Below are positions 18,501 to 25,823 of a stretch of DNA of 64,000 nt, piece after piece (the stretch's first letter is position 1; each line of letters begins with the position of its first letter). The notes under the pieces are model-generated. The model did not search any database, was not told the origin of the DNA, and was given only the letters and a program-made list of their open reading frames with translations. The DNA lies in NCBI RefSeq assembly GCF_001006325.2, contig NZ_LBIA02000001.1:62001-126000 (forward strand), written 5' to 3'. Made by a program: the position numbers and the translations under genes. This DNA comes from Afipia massiliensis. Lineage in GTDB: Bacteria; Pseudomonadota; Alphaproteobacteria; Rhizobiales; Xanthobacteraceae.

Positions 18501-18758
18501 TCGATCGCCTTCATCATGGGCGTGGTGCCGCTGGTAACATCGGTCGGCGCCGGCGCGGAGATGCGTCACGCCATGGGCATCGCGGTGTTCTCCGGCATGA
18601 TCGGCGTCACGGCGTTCGGCATCTTCTTCACGCCGGTGTTCTACGTGCTGCTGCGTGGCGTCACCGGCAACAAGCCGCTGGCCCAGCACGGCGCAAGCTC
18701 GATCGAGCCCGTCGCCGCCGCACACGCACCGCATGCGCTGAAGGATGCGGCCGAATAG
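15546..18758 (+). CDS. RND multidrug efflux pump, inner-membrane transporter (AcrB/MexB type)
   Basis: At 1070 residues this has the standard RND layout: TM1 at the extreme N-terminus (SRFFIDRPIFAGVLSALI), two large periplasmic loops and twelve membrane segments. The proton-relay Asp pair is in TM4 (GIVVDDAIVVVENV) and the Lys in TM10 (GLSAKNAILIVEF). HAE-1 family members export drugs, solvents and other amphiphiles by proton antiport. It follows the adaptor gene after 153 bases that contain repeat A2. Transcription likely ends at the hairpin at 18889-18917. Confidence 0.93.
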   Translation: MNISRFFIDRPIFAGVLSALILLAGLLSLPALPISEYPEVAPPIVTVRALYPGANPKVIIESVATPLEEQINGVENMLYMNSQATTDGVLTLNVTFRLGTNPDLAQQMVQNRVSQAESRLPAVTRQLGITTVKSSPNITLVVHLLSPNDRYDTTYLRNFGVINVKDRLARIRGVGQVQIWGAGDYAMRVWLDSQKVAELGLSPGDITREIQAQNVEAAAGTVGGAPNSTDITLQMPLNAQGRLKDEQEFGDIVIKTGQNGEITRLRDVARIELGASEYALRSQIDNKSAVGIGIFQSPGANALAIADEVHAVMTQIKQNMPEGVDYRIAYDPTRFIRASIEAVIHTLLEAIALVVLVVILFLQTWRASIIPLISVPVSIIGTFAVLLLFGYSINALSLFGLVLAIGIVVDDAIVVVENVERNIEEGLSPRDATYRAMNEVSGPIIAIALVLVAVFVPLGFISGLTGQFYKQFAMTIAISTVISAINSLTLSPALAALLLKGHDQPKDALSRGMDKIFGGFFRRFNSVFLKASDSYSGGVKRVISRKAAVMGVYLVLIGVTAVLFRVVPGGFVPLQDKQYLIGFAQLQEGATLDRTEEIMRQMSAIAMQQPGVESAVAFPGLSINGFTNSSSAGIVFSTLKPFGERKDPSLSATAIAAELNKKYTVIQDAFVAMLPPPPVDGLGTTGGFKLQLEDQAGLGYEALDDAKKAFLAKAAQAPELTGLFSSYKVDVPQLYADIDRTRARQLNVPITSIFETLQVYLGSYYVNDFNKFGRVYSVRVQADGKFRARPEDVGQLKVRSTTGDMIPLSVLLRLQSTAGPESAMRYNGFLAADINGDTAPGYSTGQSQAAVARIASETLPKGIGFEWTDLTYQEIIAGNTSLYIFPIVMLLVFLVLAAQYESLMLPLAIIMIVPMSLLAAMFGVWITGNDNNIFTQIGLFVLVGLSAKNAILIVEFARELEFAGRTPIAAAIEASRLRLRPILMTSIAFIMGVVPLVTSVGAGAEMRHAMGIAVFSGMIGVTAFGIFFTPVFYVLLRGVTGNKPLAQHGASSIEPVAAAHAPHALKDAAE

Positions 18759-18818
18759 CCCGCTCGCGCGGGCCACGAGATGGCGCACAGCTGCATTGCC
18801 CGTGACAGCGATGCGCCC

Positions 18819-18873
18819 GCGACACGAAGCAATCCGGTCCTTGCCCCTCCAAAGGCTGGATTGCTTCGGTCGC
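18819..18873. repeat. Family A repeat, degenerate copy A3
   Basis: Only the inner arms remain recognisable: GCGACACGAAGCAATCCGG and GGCTGGATTGCTTCGGTCGC. The outer CGTCATTGCGAG end is degraded to GTGACAGCGATG. It lies 60 bases after the RND pump stop. Confidence 0.7.
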
Positions 18874-18888
18874 AACTTCTGCAAAAGA

Positions 18889-18917
18889 AAATGGCCGGGG
18901 AAACCCCGGCCATTTTT
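18889..18917. terminator. Bidirectional Rho-independent terminator
   Basis: AAATGGCCGGGG pairs perfectly with CCCCGGCCATTT around an AAA loop. The plus strand continues TTT and the minus strand runs TTTTCTTTT, so it can end both the efflux operon and the hutX transcript. Confidence 0.9.
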
Positions 18918-18939
18918 GCAATCAGAACAGCGAAGACCG

Positions 18940-19440
18940 TTAGCCCAATGTCTTCGCCAGCGCGCGAAATTTCTCGAGCTGATCGGTCTTGAGCGCCCGG
19001 TTCTCGTCGCGGCCGACGAAGACCTTGAACATCACGCCGCCATCGACGTTGAGGAACGCCGCGAAGGCCGACGACTTGCCCATGAACGGGCGCTCGACGA
19101 AGGCGATCCCGCCGCAGCGCTCATGCCGCAGATGGCCGTGCATGCCCTTGGGCTTCATGATGTTGTAGTAGCCGCGTCCGATCTCACCGCCGCCGACAGG
19201 CTCGGTGACTTCGAAGATGCCGTCCTCGGTATGGATGATCAGCGTCACCTCGCCCCATGTCGCAATGTCCTGCATCGCGGCCACGAACGCGGAGCCCGGC
19301 GCGAAGCTGCGCATCTCCTCGGGCAACGCCTCGATCACGGCGCGCGCCGTGACGTTCTTCTCCCGCGCGACGTCTTCGATGACGCCGCCGGGGTTCTCCG
19401 CCATATGCTTCTTGAGATCGGCCAGATCGGTGCTCAGCAT
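18940..19440 (-). CDS. hutX: Heme utilization cytosolic carrier protein HutX/HuvX family
   Basis: This protein of 166 residues matches the HutX family, which binds heme in the cytosol and hands it to degrading enzymes. Recognisable stretches are VTARAVIEALPEEMRSFAPG, TWGEVTLIIHTEDGIFEVT, and GRGYYNIMKPKGMHGHL, the last holding Tyr and His residues suited to heme. ATG 19440 has GAGAGG upstream; the longer open frame to 19725 overlaps the next gene and is not used. It follows the IsdG-type gene by 11 bases, so the two are cotranscribed. Confidence 0.85.
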   Translation of the reverse strand: MLSTDLADLKKHMAENPGGVIEDVAREKNVTARAVIEALPEEMRSFAPGSAFVAAMQDIATWGEVTLIIHTEDGIFEVTEPVGGGEIGRGYYNIMKPKGMHGHLRHERCGGIAFVERPFMGKSSAFAAFLNVDGGVMFKVFVGRDENRALKTDQLEKFRALAKTLG

Positions 19441-19451
19441 GGACTGCCCTC

Positions 19452-19787
19452 TCAAGCCGCGGCGCTGGTCTTGCGCTCGCTCTGGATGATGTCGAAGCCT
19501 TCGAACTTCGGATGCCCGAGGTAGAGGCTCGGGCCGGTCTGGTTGTCGGCGCGGGCATGCGCCTTGCGAAACTGCTCGGACTTGGTCCAGGCCTCGAACG
19601 AGGCCTTGTCGGCCCACAACGTGTGCGTCGAATACAGCGTGTGATCCTCGGCCACCGGGCCGCGCAGCAGGTGAAACTCGATGAAGCCCGCCAGCTCGCT
19701 GAGATACGACTCGCGCGTCGCCCATACGGTCTCGAACGCCTGTTCGGAGCCGGTCTTCACCTGGAAACGGTTCATAGCAATAAACAT
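19452..19787 (-). CDS. hmuQ: Heme-degrading monooxygenase of the IsdG/HmuQ type
   Basis: This 111-residue ABM-fold protein probably opens the heme ring to release iron. Asn6, Trp67 and His77 fall at the same numbers as the catalytic Asn7/Trp67/His77 triad of IsdG allowing for a one-residue shift at the start. The N-terminus FIAMNRFQVKTGSEQAFE is typical of the family. AGGAG precedes ATG 19787 at nine bases. Bradyrhizobium japonicum is known to have two such enzymes, HmuQ and HmuD; the name here is given on neighbourhood, not on alignment. It lies downstream of hmuR and immediately upstream of hutX. Confidence 0.82.
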   Translation of the reverse strand: MFIAMNRFQVKTGSEQAFETVWATRESYLSELAGFIEFHLLRGPVAEDHTLYSTHTLWADKASFEAWTKSEQFRKAHARADNQTGPSLYLGHPKFEGFDIIQSERKTSAAA

Positions 19788-19874
19788 TGGTCTTCTCCTG
19801 TTTGTCTTACCTTAAAGGCATCGGGCGGTTTATCAAAGGGGCCTAACCCACATCCTTGAGCGATTCAACGCAAC

Positions 19875-19903
19875 ATGCCGCGCAGAAACTCTCTGCGCGG
19901 CAT
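19875..19903 (-). terminator. Hairpin between hmuR and the heme-degrading gene
   Basis: ATGCCGCGCAGA pairs with TCTGCGCGGCAT around AACTC. There is no T-run after it on the minus strand, so it may be an attenuator or an RNA 3'-end stabiliser rather than a full terminator. Confidence 0.55.
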
Positions 19904-19946
19904 AAGCCTGTTCGCTTTTGAAGCGAGGTTATTGAACGCTCGGCGT

Positions 19947-22316
19947 TCAGGTCCCTCCGAAGTGGTAACGTAGCCCAGCCTTGTAGACGATGCCCGCGCC
20001 GGCGCTGGCCCACAGCACGTCATTCTGTGGCGACGTGAAGTCGGCGGCGCGCGGAATGGCGTAAGGCCGGTAGTACTGGTTGAGGAGATTCTCGACCGAG
20101 AAGTTCAGAGCGAAGTCCTTTGTCGGTCTCACTTGCAGATACAGGTTGACCAGGTCGTAGGATGTGCCCGGCAGATACGTGACCGGAATATCGGTGTTGC
20201 TCTTCACCGACGTCCACATCGCCGACAGTATTACCTGATTGTCGAGGAAGCGCAGGCCTGCCGTCGTCGTCACCTTCTGCGGCTGGATGCTGTAGAGGCC
20301 GATATTGGTCTTGGTGTTCTTGCCTTCCTGCAGCGTCAGCGACACGCCTACGAAGTAGTCGTTGGCGTCGTACATCGTTTCGGCTTCGAAACCCTGGATC
20401 CGGGCGTGCGCGATGTTCTGATACTGAAGATACGTGGTCGGAAACAGCCCCGGAATCGGCGGGAACGAATTGAACGGAGGTCCGGTGAGCTGAAAGCTGT
20501 CGATATAGTCGTCGACATCGTTGCGGAAGAGATTCAGCTTACCGCGGAAACTGTCGCCGGCCCTGAACAGATCATTCTTCTTGATGTTGACGCCGATTTC
20601 CTTGGTCTTGCCTACCTCGGGACGCAGATTGGGATTCGGCAGGAAGCAGAAGAAGCCGCGCGTGCCGTCCGGGCAGATCGAAAAGTCACCCTGCCCGGCA
20701 CCGGTTGCGACGTGGGCGCTATCCACCAGTGTTTCGGTGATCGACGGTGCACGATAGCCCTCTGCGTAGCTGACATACGGCGTCACGACGCTCGCAGGCA
20801 AAAGTCCGATCGTGATCTTCGGCGAGAAGCGGTCGCCGCTGGCGGAAGCTGCCGATGAACTGAGCTGATAGTTGTCGTATCGAATCGCGCTGACCATTTC
20901 GAACAGCGAGGAGTAGTTGGTCTTCCACTGGACGAAAGCGCCGGTGACTGTGCGTTCGCCGCCGGGGGTGGTCTTGTTGGAATTGCCGCTCTTGTCGAAG
21001 GTCGAAACGTCGTCGCGGAAGCCGTCGCCACCGTAAGTGACGGCGTGGCGCCAATCACCGGTCTCAAAACGCGATGTATTATGGACATCGAATCCAAAGG
21101 TGTCGATCAGATAGCCACGCTGATCGCCAACGCAGCCGGTGATGCTGTTGCCCGGCCGACCGCCGATGCAATTGCCGGTCGCCGCTGTCGAGTTGTGCAG
21201 GGTCTTGACCTGCTGGCTATCGGTCCGATTCCAGTAGATCTTGGCGTCCCAGTCGAAAATCTGGTCGTCGGGCCGCGAGTACTTCCAGCCAAGTGTGGTG
21301 GTGTAGTTCTTCAGGTTGGTCGCATAGACCGATGTGCCGTTGCCCGCCGCTCCTGGCTGCGCGAAAGGCTGCCCCAAGGGCCGTCGTGGCTGACCAACAT
21401 TGAAGAGATCTTCCTGGAAGATGCCGCCGAGCTTGATCTCGTGCCCATCCGCAGGACGCACGGTCAGTTTTGCAATACCGCTCGAGAGCCGCTGCGCGGT
21501 GTTCTCGACGGTGACGCCGAGACCATCCTTGTAGTTGTTCTGCGTCGAGTAGGTACCGCCTGCGAACACATCGACGTTCGGATTGACGTGCACGCCGCCG
21601 AAGATCGATCCGAGCGCGCGGCCGCTGTTGGTACCGAACACCGTGTTGGTATCGACGCCCCAGCGCTCGCCGGGGCGCACCACGTCCTGAATGTCCTTGG
21701 TGCGGAATGAGGCCACGCCGCCGATGGCGCCCGAGCCATAGATATTGGCGGTCGGACCGCGCACGATGTCGATGCCGCCGATCAATTCGGGATTCAGGAA
21801 GAACGAGCCATTCGAGTTGTGGCCGGTACGCTGGTAATTCTGACGCGCGCCATCGACCACCACCGCAACGCGGCCGAAATCCTGCAAGCCGCGGATGTTG
21901 ATCGCGGTCGATGGATCGTCACCACGATCCTGCAGCCAGACGCCGGGTATATTGTAGATCAAGTCGCCAACGCGCGAGGCCTGACGCCCCTGGATCTGCT
22001 CCAGCGTCACGACGCTGACCGGCGCCAGCGCATCGATCGCGCGCTCCTGGGTCTTCGTGGCGGCAACTGTGATCTCGTCGAGTGATTGATAAACCGGCTG
22101 TCCGATCTGGGCGTTCGCGTTCATCAGATTCGCCTGCGGCACAGGCACTTCCGCCATCGGTGCCCCGGCGCGCTTGCGCTTGATCGGCTTAGGCTTAGCC
22201 GTTTGAGCAACCTGGCTGGATTGCGCATACACTGGCCCAGCGGCAACCACCGCTCCCAGCGTAACAACAGATACAGATAGTAACAGCGCGCACGCACGCG
22301 CGTTCAGCCCCGACAT
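19947..22316 (-). CDS. hmuR: TonB-dependent heme/hemoglobin receptor
   Basis: The receptor brings heme across the outer membrane using TonB energy. The signal peptide runs to about residue 32 (LLLSVSVVTLGAVVAAGPVYA), the TonB box-like region is near SLDEITVAAT, and the plug domain includes GDLIYNIPGVWLQDRG and GGIDIVRGPTANIYGSGAIG. The barrel ends in the typical aromatic RYHFGG. ATG 22316 gives a proper signal peptide; the open frame extends to 22532 but with no secretion signal. At about 789 residues it is in the normal range. It is divergent from hmuP-hmuTUV. Confidence 0.9.
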   Translation of the reverse strand: MSGLNARACALLLSVSVVTLGAVVAAGPVYAQSSQVAQTAKPKPIKRKRAGAPMAEVPVPQANLMNANAQIGQPVYQSLDEITVAATKTQERAIDALAPVSVVTLEQIQGRQASRVGDLIYNIPGVWLQDRGDDPSTAINIRGLQDFGRVAVVVDGARQNYQRTGHNSNGSFFLNPELIGGIDIVRGPTANIYGSGAIGGVASFRTKDIQDVVRPGERWGVDTNTVFGTNSGRALGSIFGGVHVNPNVDVFAGGTYSTQNNYKDGLGVTVENTAQRLSSGIAKLTVRPADGHEIKLGGIFQEDLFNVGQPRRPLGQPFAQPGAAGNGTSVYATNLKNYTTTLGWKYSRPDDQIFDWDAKIYWNRTDSQQVKTLHNSTAATGNCIGGRPGNSITGCVGDQRGYLIDTFGFDVHNTSRFETGDWRHAVTYGGDGFRDDVSTFDKSGNSNKTTPGGERTVTGAFVQWKTNYSSLFEMVSAIRYDNYQLSSSAASASGDRFSPKITIGLLPASVVTPYVSYAEGYRAPSITETLVDSAHVATGAGQGDFSICPDGTRGFFCFLPNPNLRPEVGKTKEIGVNIKKNDLFRAGDSFRGKLNLFRNDVDDYIDSFQLTGPPFNSFPPIPGLFPTTYLQYQNIAHARIQGFEAETMYDANDYFVGVSLTLQEGKNTKTNIGLYSIQPQKVTTTAGLRFLDNQVILSAMWTSVKSNTDIPVTYLPGTSYDLVNLYLQVRPTKDFALNFSVENLLNQYYRPYAIPRAADFTSPQNDVLWASAGAGIVYKAGLRYHFGGT

Positions 22317-22466
22317 GACAGCCCCAAATCTTCTTGATGCTTTTTGTGATGCGGCTGGCGGGCATCGCCCGGAGGCGGCTGGCTGGCTGTCTTGGAATCC
22401 GTTGGCCACTGCCAACGTGTTGCCACTTTTCGTAAAATGCTTCGTCGGGGTCAAGCCAAGCGACGG

Positions 22467-22491
22467 CCAGTTTAAATCTATTGTAAACTGG
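22467..22491. promoter_or_regulatory. Palindrome in the hmuR-hmuP gap
   Basis: CCAGTTTA and TAAACTGG form a perfect 8-bp inverted repeat around AATCTATTG. It lies in the divergent gap 150 bases upstream of hmuR and 70 bases upstream of hmuP, as expected for an operator acting on both sides. Confidence 0.5.
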
Positions 22492-22561
22492 AGTGTTGGA
22501 ATTCGCGCGCCGACAAACTTAAGAACAACCAAGACTTTCCGAAACAGGACGCGCGAAACGA

Positions 22562-22780
22562 ATGAATGCTGGCTCTCCCCAAGACCCCGACGGCATGTCG
22601 GGCAAAGACGCCGGCGATCAATCTAGAACGACTCTAATTGAGCGATCGATCCCTTTGACGGATAACCGTATCCAGAGCCGTGACCTGTTCGTGTCCTCGC
22701 GCGAGATCACCATCTCCCATGGCGAGGAAACCTATCGCTTGCGGCTGACCTCGCAAAACAAGCTGATCCTGACCAAATGA
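22562..22780 (+). CDS. hmuP: Hemin uptake protein HemP/HmuP
   Basis: The C-terminal half (SREITISHGEETYRLRLTSQ then NKLILTK) is the HemP/HmuP signature. In B. japonicum HmuP is a coactivator that works with Irr to switch on heme uptake genes. ATG 22562 gives 72 residues; the first 30 or so are not conserved in the family as far as I recall, and an ICE-like box lies within them, so the true start may be later. Its stop overlaps the hmuT start by four bases (ATGA). Confidence 0.85.
   Translation: MNAGSPQDPDGMSGKDAGDQSRTTLIERSIPLTDNRIQSRDLFVSSREITISHGEETYRLRLTSQNKLILTK
22622..22638. promoter_or_regulatory. Irr-box (ICE)-like motif
   Basis: TCTAGAACGACTCTAAT matches the recalled ICE consensus TTTAGAA-N3-TTCTAAA at 11 of 14 fixed positions. 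It lies inside the annotated 5' part of hmuP, so either the hmuP start is further downstream or the box is a chance match. Confidence 0.4.
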
Positions 22781-23769
22781 ACTGCAGAATGCCCGCACCC
22801 CGAACGACCGGCGTATTGCTCGGCGTCACGCTCGCCCTCGCCGCTGGTCTTTGCGTGAGCGCTGTCCCGTTCGCGGCCGCCCGCGCCGAAAGCATCGTCG
22901 TCCATGATGCCCGTGGCCGCGACGTCGCCATAGGCAACCGGTCGCGCATCGTCTCGATCGGCGGCGCGATCACGGAAATTCTGTATGCGCTCGGCCTCGA
23001 GGACCGGATCGTCGGTGTCGACACCACGAGTCTTTACCCCCCGAAGGCGCTCGGCGAAAAGCCGAACGTCGGCTACATGCGGCAACTGAGCGCAGAGGGC
23101 GTGCTCGGCCTCAACCCGCAACTGATCCTCGCCATCGAAGGCTCCGGCCCGAAGGAAACGCTGGAAGTTCTCGACGCAGCGAAAATTCCGTTCGTGTCGT
23201 TTCCCGAGACCTACACCGAGCAAGGCCTGATCGATAAGATCAAGATGGTCGCGCATGCGATGGACGCCGACGCCCGCGGCGCGTGCCTCACCGCGGCGGT
23301 CAGCGGCGATCTCGCCGAATTGAAGAAGCTGCGCGACAACGTCAAGAAGCCCGCGCGCGTGATGTTTGTGATGTCGTTCCTGAACGGCCGCGCCATGGTG
23401 GCAGGACACAAGACGGCGGCAAACGAGATCATCAAGCTCGCCGGCGGCGTCAACGCGGTTGACGGGTTCGAGGGCTACAAGCCGGTCAATGACGAAGCCA
23501 TCGTCGCCGCCAAGCCGGATGTCATTCTGACCATGCAGCGCGGCCGCGAGCAGCTCGACGCCCAGACCGTGTTCGCCAATCCGTCGTTTGCGCTGACGCC
23601 GGCTGCCGCCAAGAAATCGTTCGTGGCGATGGACGGACTTTATCTCTTGGGCTTCGGTCCGCGCACCGCCGCTGCAGCCCGCGATCTCGCGCTGTCGCTT
23701 TATCCCGACCTCACCGACAAGGCCGCGACATGGAAGCCGGCGACGCTGACCGTCGACTGCCATAAATGA
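22777..23769 (+). CDS. hmuT: Heme ABC transporter periplasmic binding protein
   Basis: HmuT captures heme in the periplasm and passes it to HmuUV. The signal peptide covers the first 36 residues (GVTLALAAGLCVSAVPFAAARA). The mature domain starts SIVVHDARGRDVAIG and has the family GGAITEILYALGLEDRIVGVD and PNVGYMRQLSAEGVL, whose Tyr is the usual axial heme ligand. The length of 330 residues is normal. It overlaps hmuP and hmuU by four bases each, implying coupled translation. Confidence 0.93.
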   Translation: MNCRMPAPRTTGVLLGVTLALAAGLCVSAVPFAAARAESIVVHDARGRDVAIGNRSRIVSIGGAITEILYALGLEDRIVGVDTTSLYPPKALGEKPNVGYMRQLSAEGVLGLNPQLILAIEGSGPKETLEVLDAAKIPFVSFPETYTEQGLIDKIKMVAHAMDADARGACLTAAVSGDLAELKKLRDNVKKPARVMFVMSFLNGRAMVAGHKTAANEIIKLAGGVNAVDGFEGYKPVNDEAIVAAKPDVILTMQRGREQLDAQTVFANPSFALTPAAAKKSFVAMDGLYLLGFGPRTAAAARDLALSLYPDLTDKAATWKPATLTVDCHK

Positions 23770-24866
23770 CGACGGCCGAAGCAGCGTCCGCGACGCCACG
23801 CCCTCTCGCCCCAAGTGTTTCCATGCGGCCTTCGGCCATTCTTGTTTACGCCGTTCTGATCGCCGGGGTCTTCGCGGTCGCGCTGCTGGCGACCACCGTC
23901 GGCGCGGCAGGCATTCCGCTGCCCCGCCTTGCCGCTGCGCTGGGATTCAACATCGGCCATGCCGATCCCGCCATGCTCGCGCGCGATGAACTTGTGCTGT
24001 GGTCGATCCGGATTCCGCGCATCGCCGTCGCAGGCATGATCGGCGGTCTTCTCGCCCTGTCCGGTGCCATCATGCAGGGACTGTTCCGCAATCCCCTCGC
24101 CGATCCGGCGCTGGTTGGCGTGTCCAGCGGCGGCGCGTTCGCAGCGGCGTCCGCCATCGTGATCTCCGACAGCGCATGGGGCGCGAGCTTCCGCTTCCTG
24201 CAATTCGAACTGCTGCCTGTCGCGGCGTTTGCAGGCTCGCTGATCACCACCACGATCCTCTACAAGATCGCCAGCCGCGAGGGCCGCACCTCCGTCGCGA
24301 TCTTTCTGCTGGCCGGCCTCGCCATCGCGGCCATCGCCAACGCCGGCATCGGGCTTCTGGTGTTCGTCGCCGATGACCGCCAGTTGCGCGACATCACCTT
24401 CTGGTTGCTCGGCTCGCTCAGCGGCGCGACCTGGCCGAAAGCCGGGGTGGTTGCGCCGGTCGCACTGCTTGCGCTGCTGGCTATCCCGCTGATCGCCCGC
24501 GGTCTCGACGTGCTGGTGCTTGGAGAAGCGGAAGCGTTTCACACCGGTGTGGATGTCGAACGGTTGAAAAAAATCTCGATCGTGCTGATTTCCGCGATGA
24601 CCGGCGTTGCGGTGTCGATCTGCGGCGTGGTCGGCTTCGTCGGCATCGTCGTTCCGCATCTGCTGCGGATCGTGATCGGCCCCGGCCACCGGATGCTGCT
24701 GCCCGCCTCGGTCTGCCTCGGGGCCATTCTGCTCATTCTCGCCGACACCATTGCGCGCGTGCTGGCGGCCCCGGCCGAAGTGCCGATCGGAATTCTCACC
24801 GCGGTGCTCGGCGCGCCGTTCTTCCTGTTCATCCTGTTGCGGCAGCGGGCGCTGATCGGATCATGA
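23766..24866 (+). CDS. hmuU: Heme ABC transporter permease
   Basis: HmuU is a FecCD/BtuC-type inner-membrane permease with about ten membrane segments in 366 residues. Key motifs are RIPRIAVAGMIGGLLALSGA, the GLFRNPLADPALVGVSSG loop, and SICGVVGFVGIVVPHLLRI, the last forming the coupling region to the ATPase. The N-terminus is longer and Ala-rich, and a start at ATG 23823 (MRPSAILVYAVL) is possible. Four-base overlaps with hmuT and hmuV suggest one transcript and coupled translation. Confidence 0.93.
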   Translation: MTTAEAASATPRPLAPSVSMRPSAILVYAVLIAGVFAVALLATTVGAAGIPLPRLAAALGFNIGHADPAMLARDELVLWSIRIPRIAVAGMIGGLLALSGAIMQGLFRNPLADPALVGVSSGGAFAAASAIVISDSAWGASFRFLQFELLPVAAFAGSLITTTILYKIASREGRTSVAIFLLAGLAIAAIANAGIGLLVFVADDRQLRDITFWLLGSLSGATWPKAGVVAPVALLALLAIPLIARGLDVLVLGEAEAFHTGVDVERLKKISIVLISAMTGVAVSICGVVGFVGIVVPHLLRIVIGPGHRMLLPASVCLGAILLILADTIARVLAAPAEVPIGILTAVLGAPFFLFILLRQRALIGS

Positions 24867-25657
24867 CCTCGCCGGTCCCTGCCATGATCGAAGCCAACGC
24901 GATCTGCATGAAAGTGCGGCAGGCGACGCTGCTCGATAACGTCAGCGTGCAGCTTCGCGGCGGCGAGACCGTCGCCATCGTCGGGCCGAACGGCGCCGGC
25001 AAATCGACGCTGCTGCGCCTGCTGTCCGGCGATCTTCGCTGCACCGGTGGCGGCGTTCGCCTCAAGGGCCGCGATCTCGCCTCGTTCTCCTCGCGCGAGC
25101 TGGCGAACCATCGCGTCATGCTGTCCCAGCATGTCAACGTCTCCTTCCCCTTCACCGTCGAGGAAATCGTGGCCATGGGCGCGGGCGATCGCCCCCGCAC
25201 CGTCGCAACCCCTCTGGTCGATGCGGCCATTGCCGAACTTGATCTCGCGCCGTTCCGCCACCGCGAATTGCCGACGCTGTCGGGCGGCGAACAGCAGCGC
25301 GCCCACTTCGCGCGTGTTCTGGTGCAACTGGCCTGCGGCGAAGCGGACCATGGCCCCGGCGTGCTCCTGCTCGACGAGCCGACATCCAGCCTCGACCTGC
25401 GCCACCAGATCAATCTTGTTGAAACAGCGAAACAACGGGCTCGCACCGGCACCGCCGTGGTCGCGGTGCTGCACGATCTCAACCTCGCCGTCCGGTTCGC
25501 GGATCGCATTATCGTTCTGCGCAAGGGAATGGTCGCCGCTGACGGTAGCCCCACCGAGACGATCACTAACGAGATGATCAGACAGGTCTTCGAGGTCGAG
25601 ACCAATATCGGCTCCGAGGACGGCCAGCCCTACGTTCTGCTCCAGCGCATGCAATAA
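24863..25657 (+). CDS. hmuV: Heme ABC transporter ATP-binding protein
   Basis: HmuV drives heme import by ATP hydrolysis. It has the Walker A GPNGAGKST, the signature LSGGEQQRAHFARVL, the Walker B VLLLDEPTSSLD and the switch His in VAVLHDLNLAVRFADR. The length of 264 residues is normal for the family. The stop is followed by 166 bases of gap holding a strong palindrome that belongs to the next gene. Confidence 0.93.
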   Translation: MTSPVPAMIEANAICMKVRQATLLDNVSVQLRGGETVAIVGPNGAGKSTLLRLLSGDLRCTGGGVRLKGRDLASFSSRELANHRVMLSQHVNVSFPFTVEEIVAMGAGDRPRTVATPLVDAAIAELDLAPFRHRELPTLSGGEQQRAHFARVLVQLACGEADHGPGVLLLDEPTSSLDLRHQINLVETAKQRARTGTAVVAVLHDLNLAVRFADRIIVLRKGMVAADGSPTETITNEMIRQVFEVETNIGSEDGQPYVLLQRMQ

Positions 25658-25763
25658 TCCGCGAATGCGGCGGCGCACGCGCTGCCGATTGCGATTTCAG
25701 GCCATTTGCGCTATTTCACGCATCAGAACTGGTCAGACCTCCTGCATCGCAGCAACCAAGATC

Positions 25764-25786
25764 CATCTGATGTTAAACATCGGATG
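25764..25786. promoter_or_regulatory. Candidate operator of the FadR-type regulator
   Basis: CATCTGATGTT-A-AACATCGGATG is a 23-base palindrome with a single mismatched pair. The core GT-TAA-AC fits the general GT-N-AC pattern of GntR operators. It ends 37 bases before the regulator's start codon, suggesting autoregulation. Confidence 0.65.
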
Positions 25787-25823
25787 ATTGTCGCGGTGAA
25801 TGCCCGCGTGCTAGCTTTGGCAA

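Noticed and set aside
18940-19725. A 261-residue frame extending HutX upstream
   Set aside because: The extension overlaps the IsdG-type gene in another frame and shows no family features.
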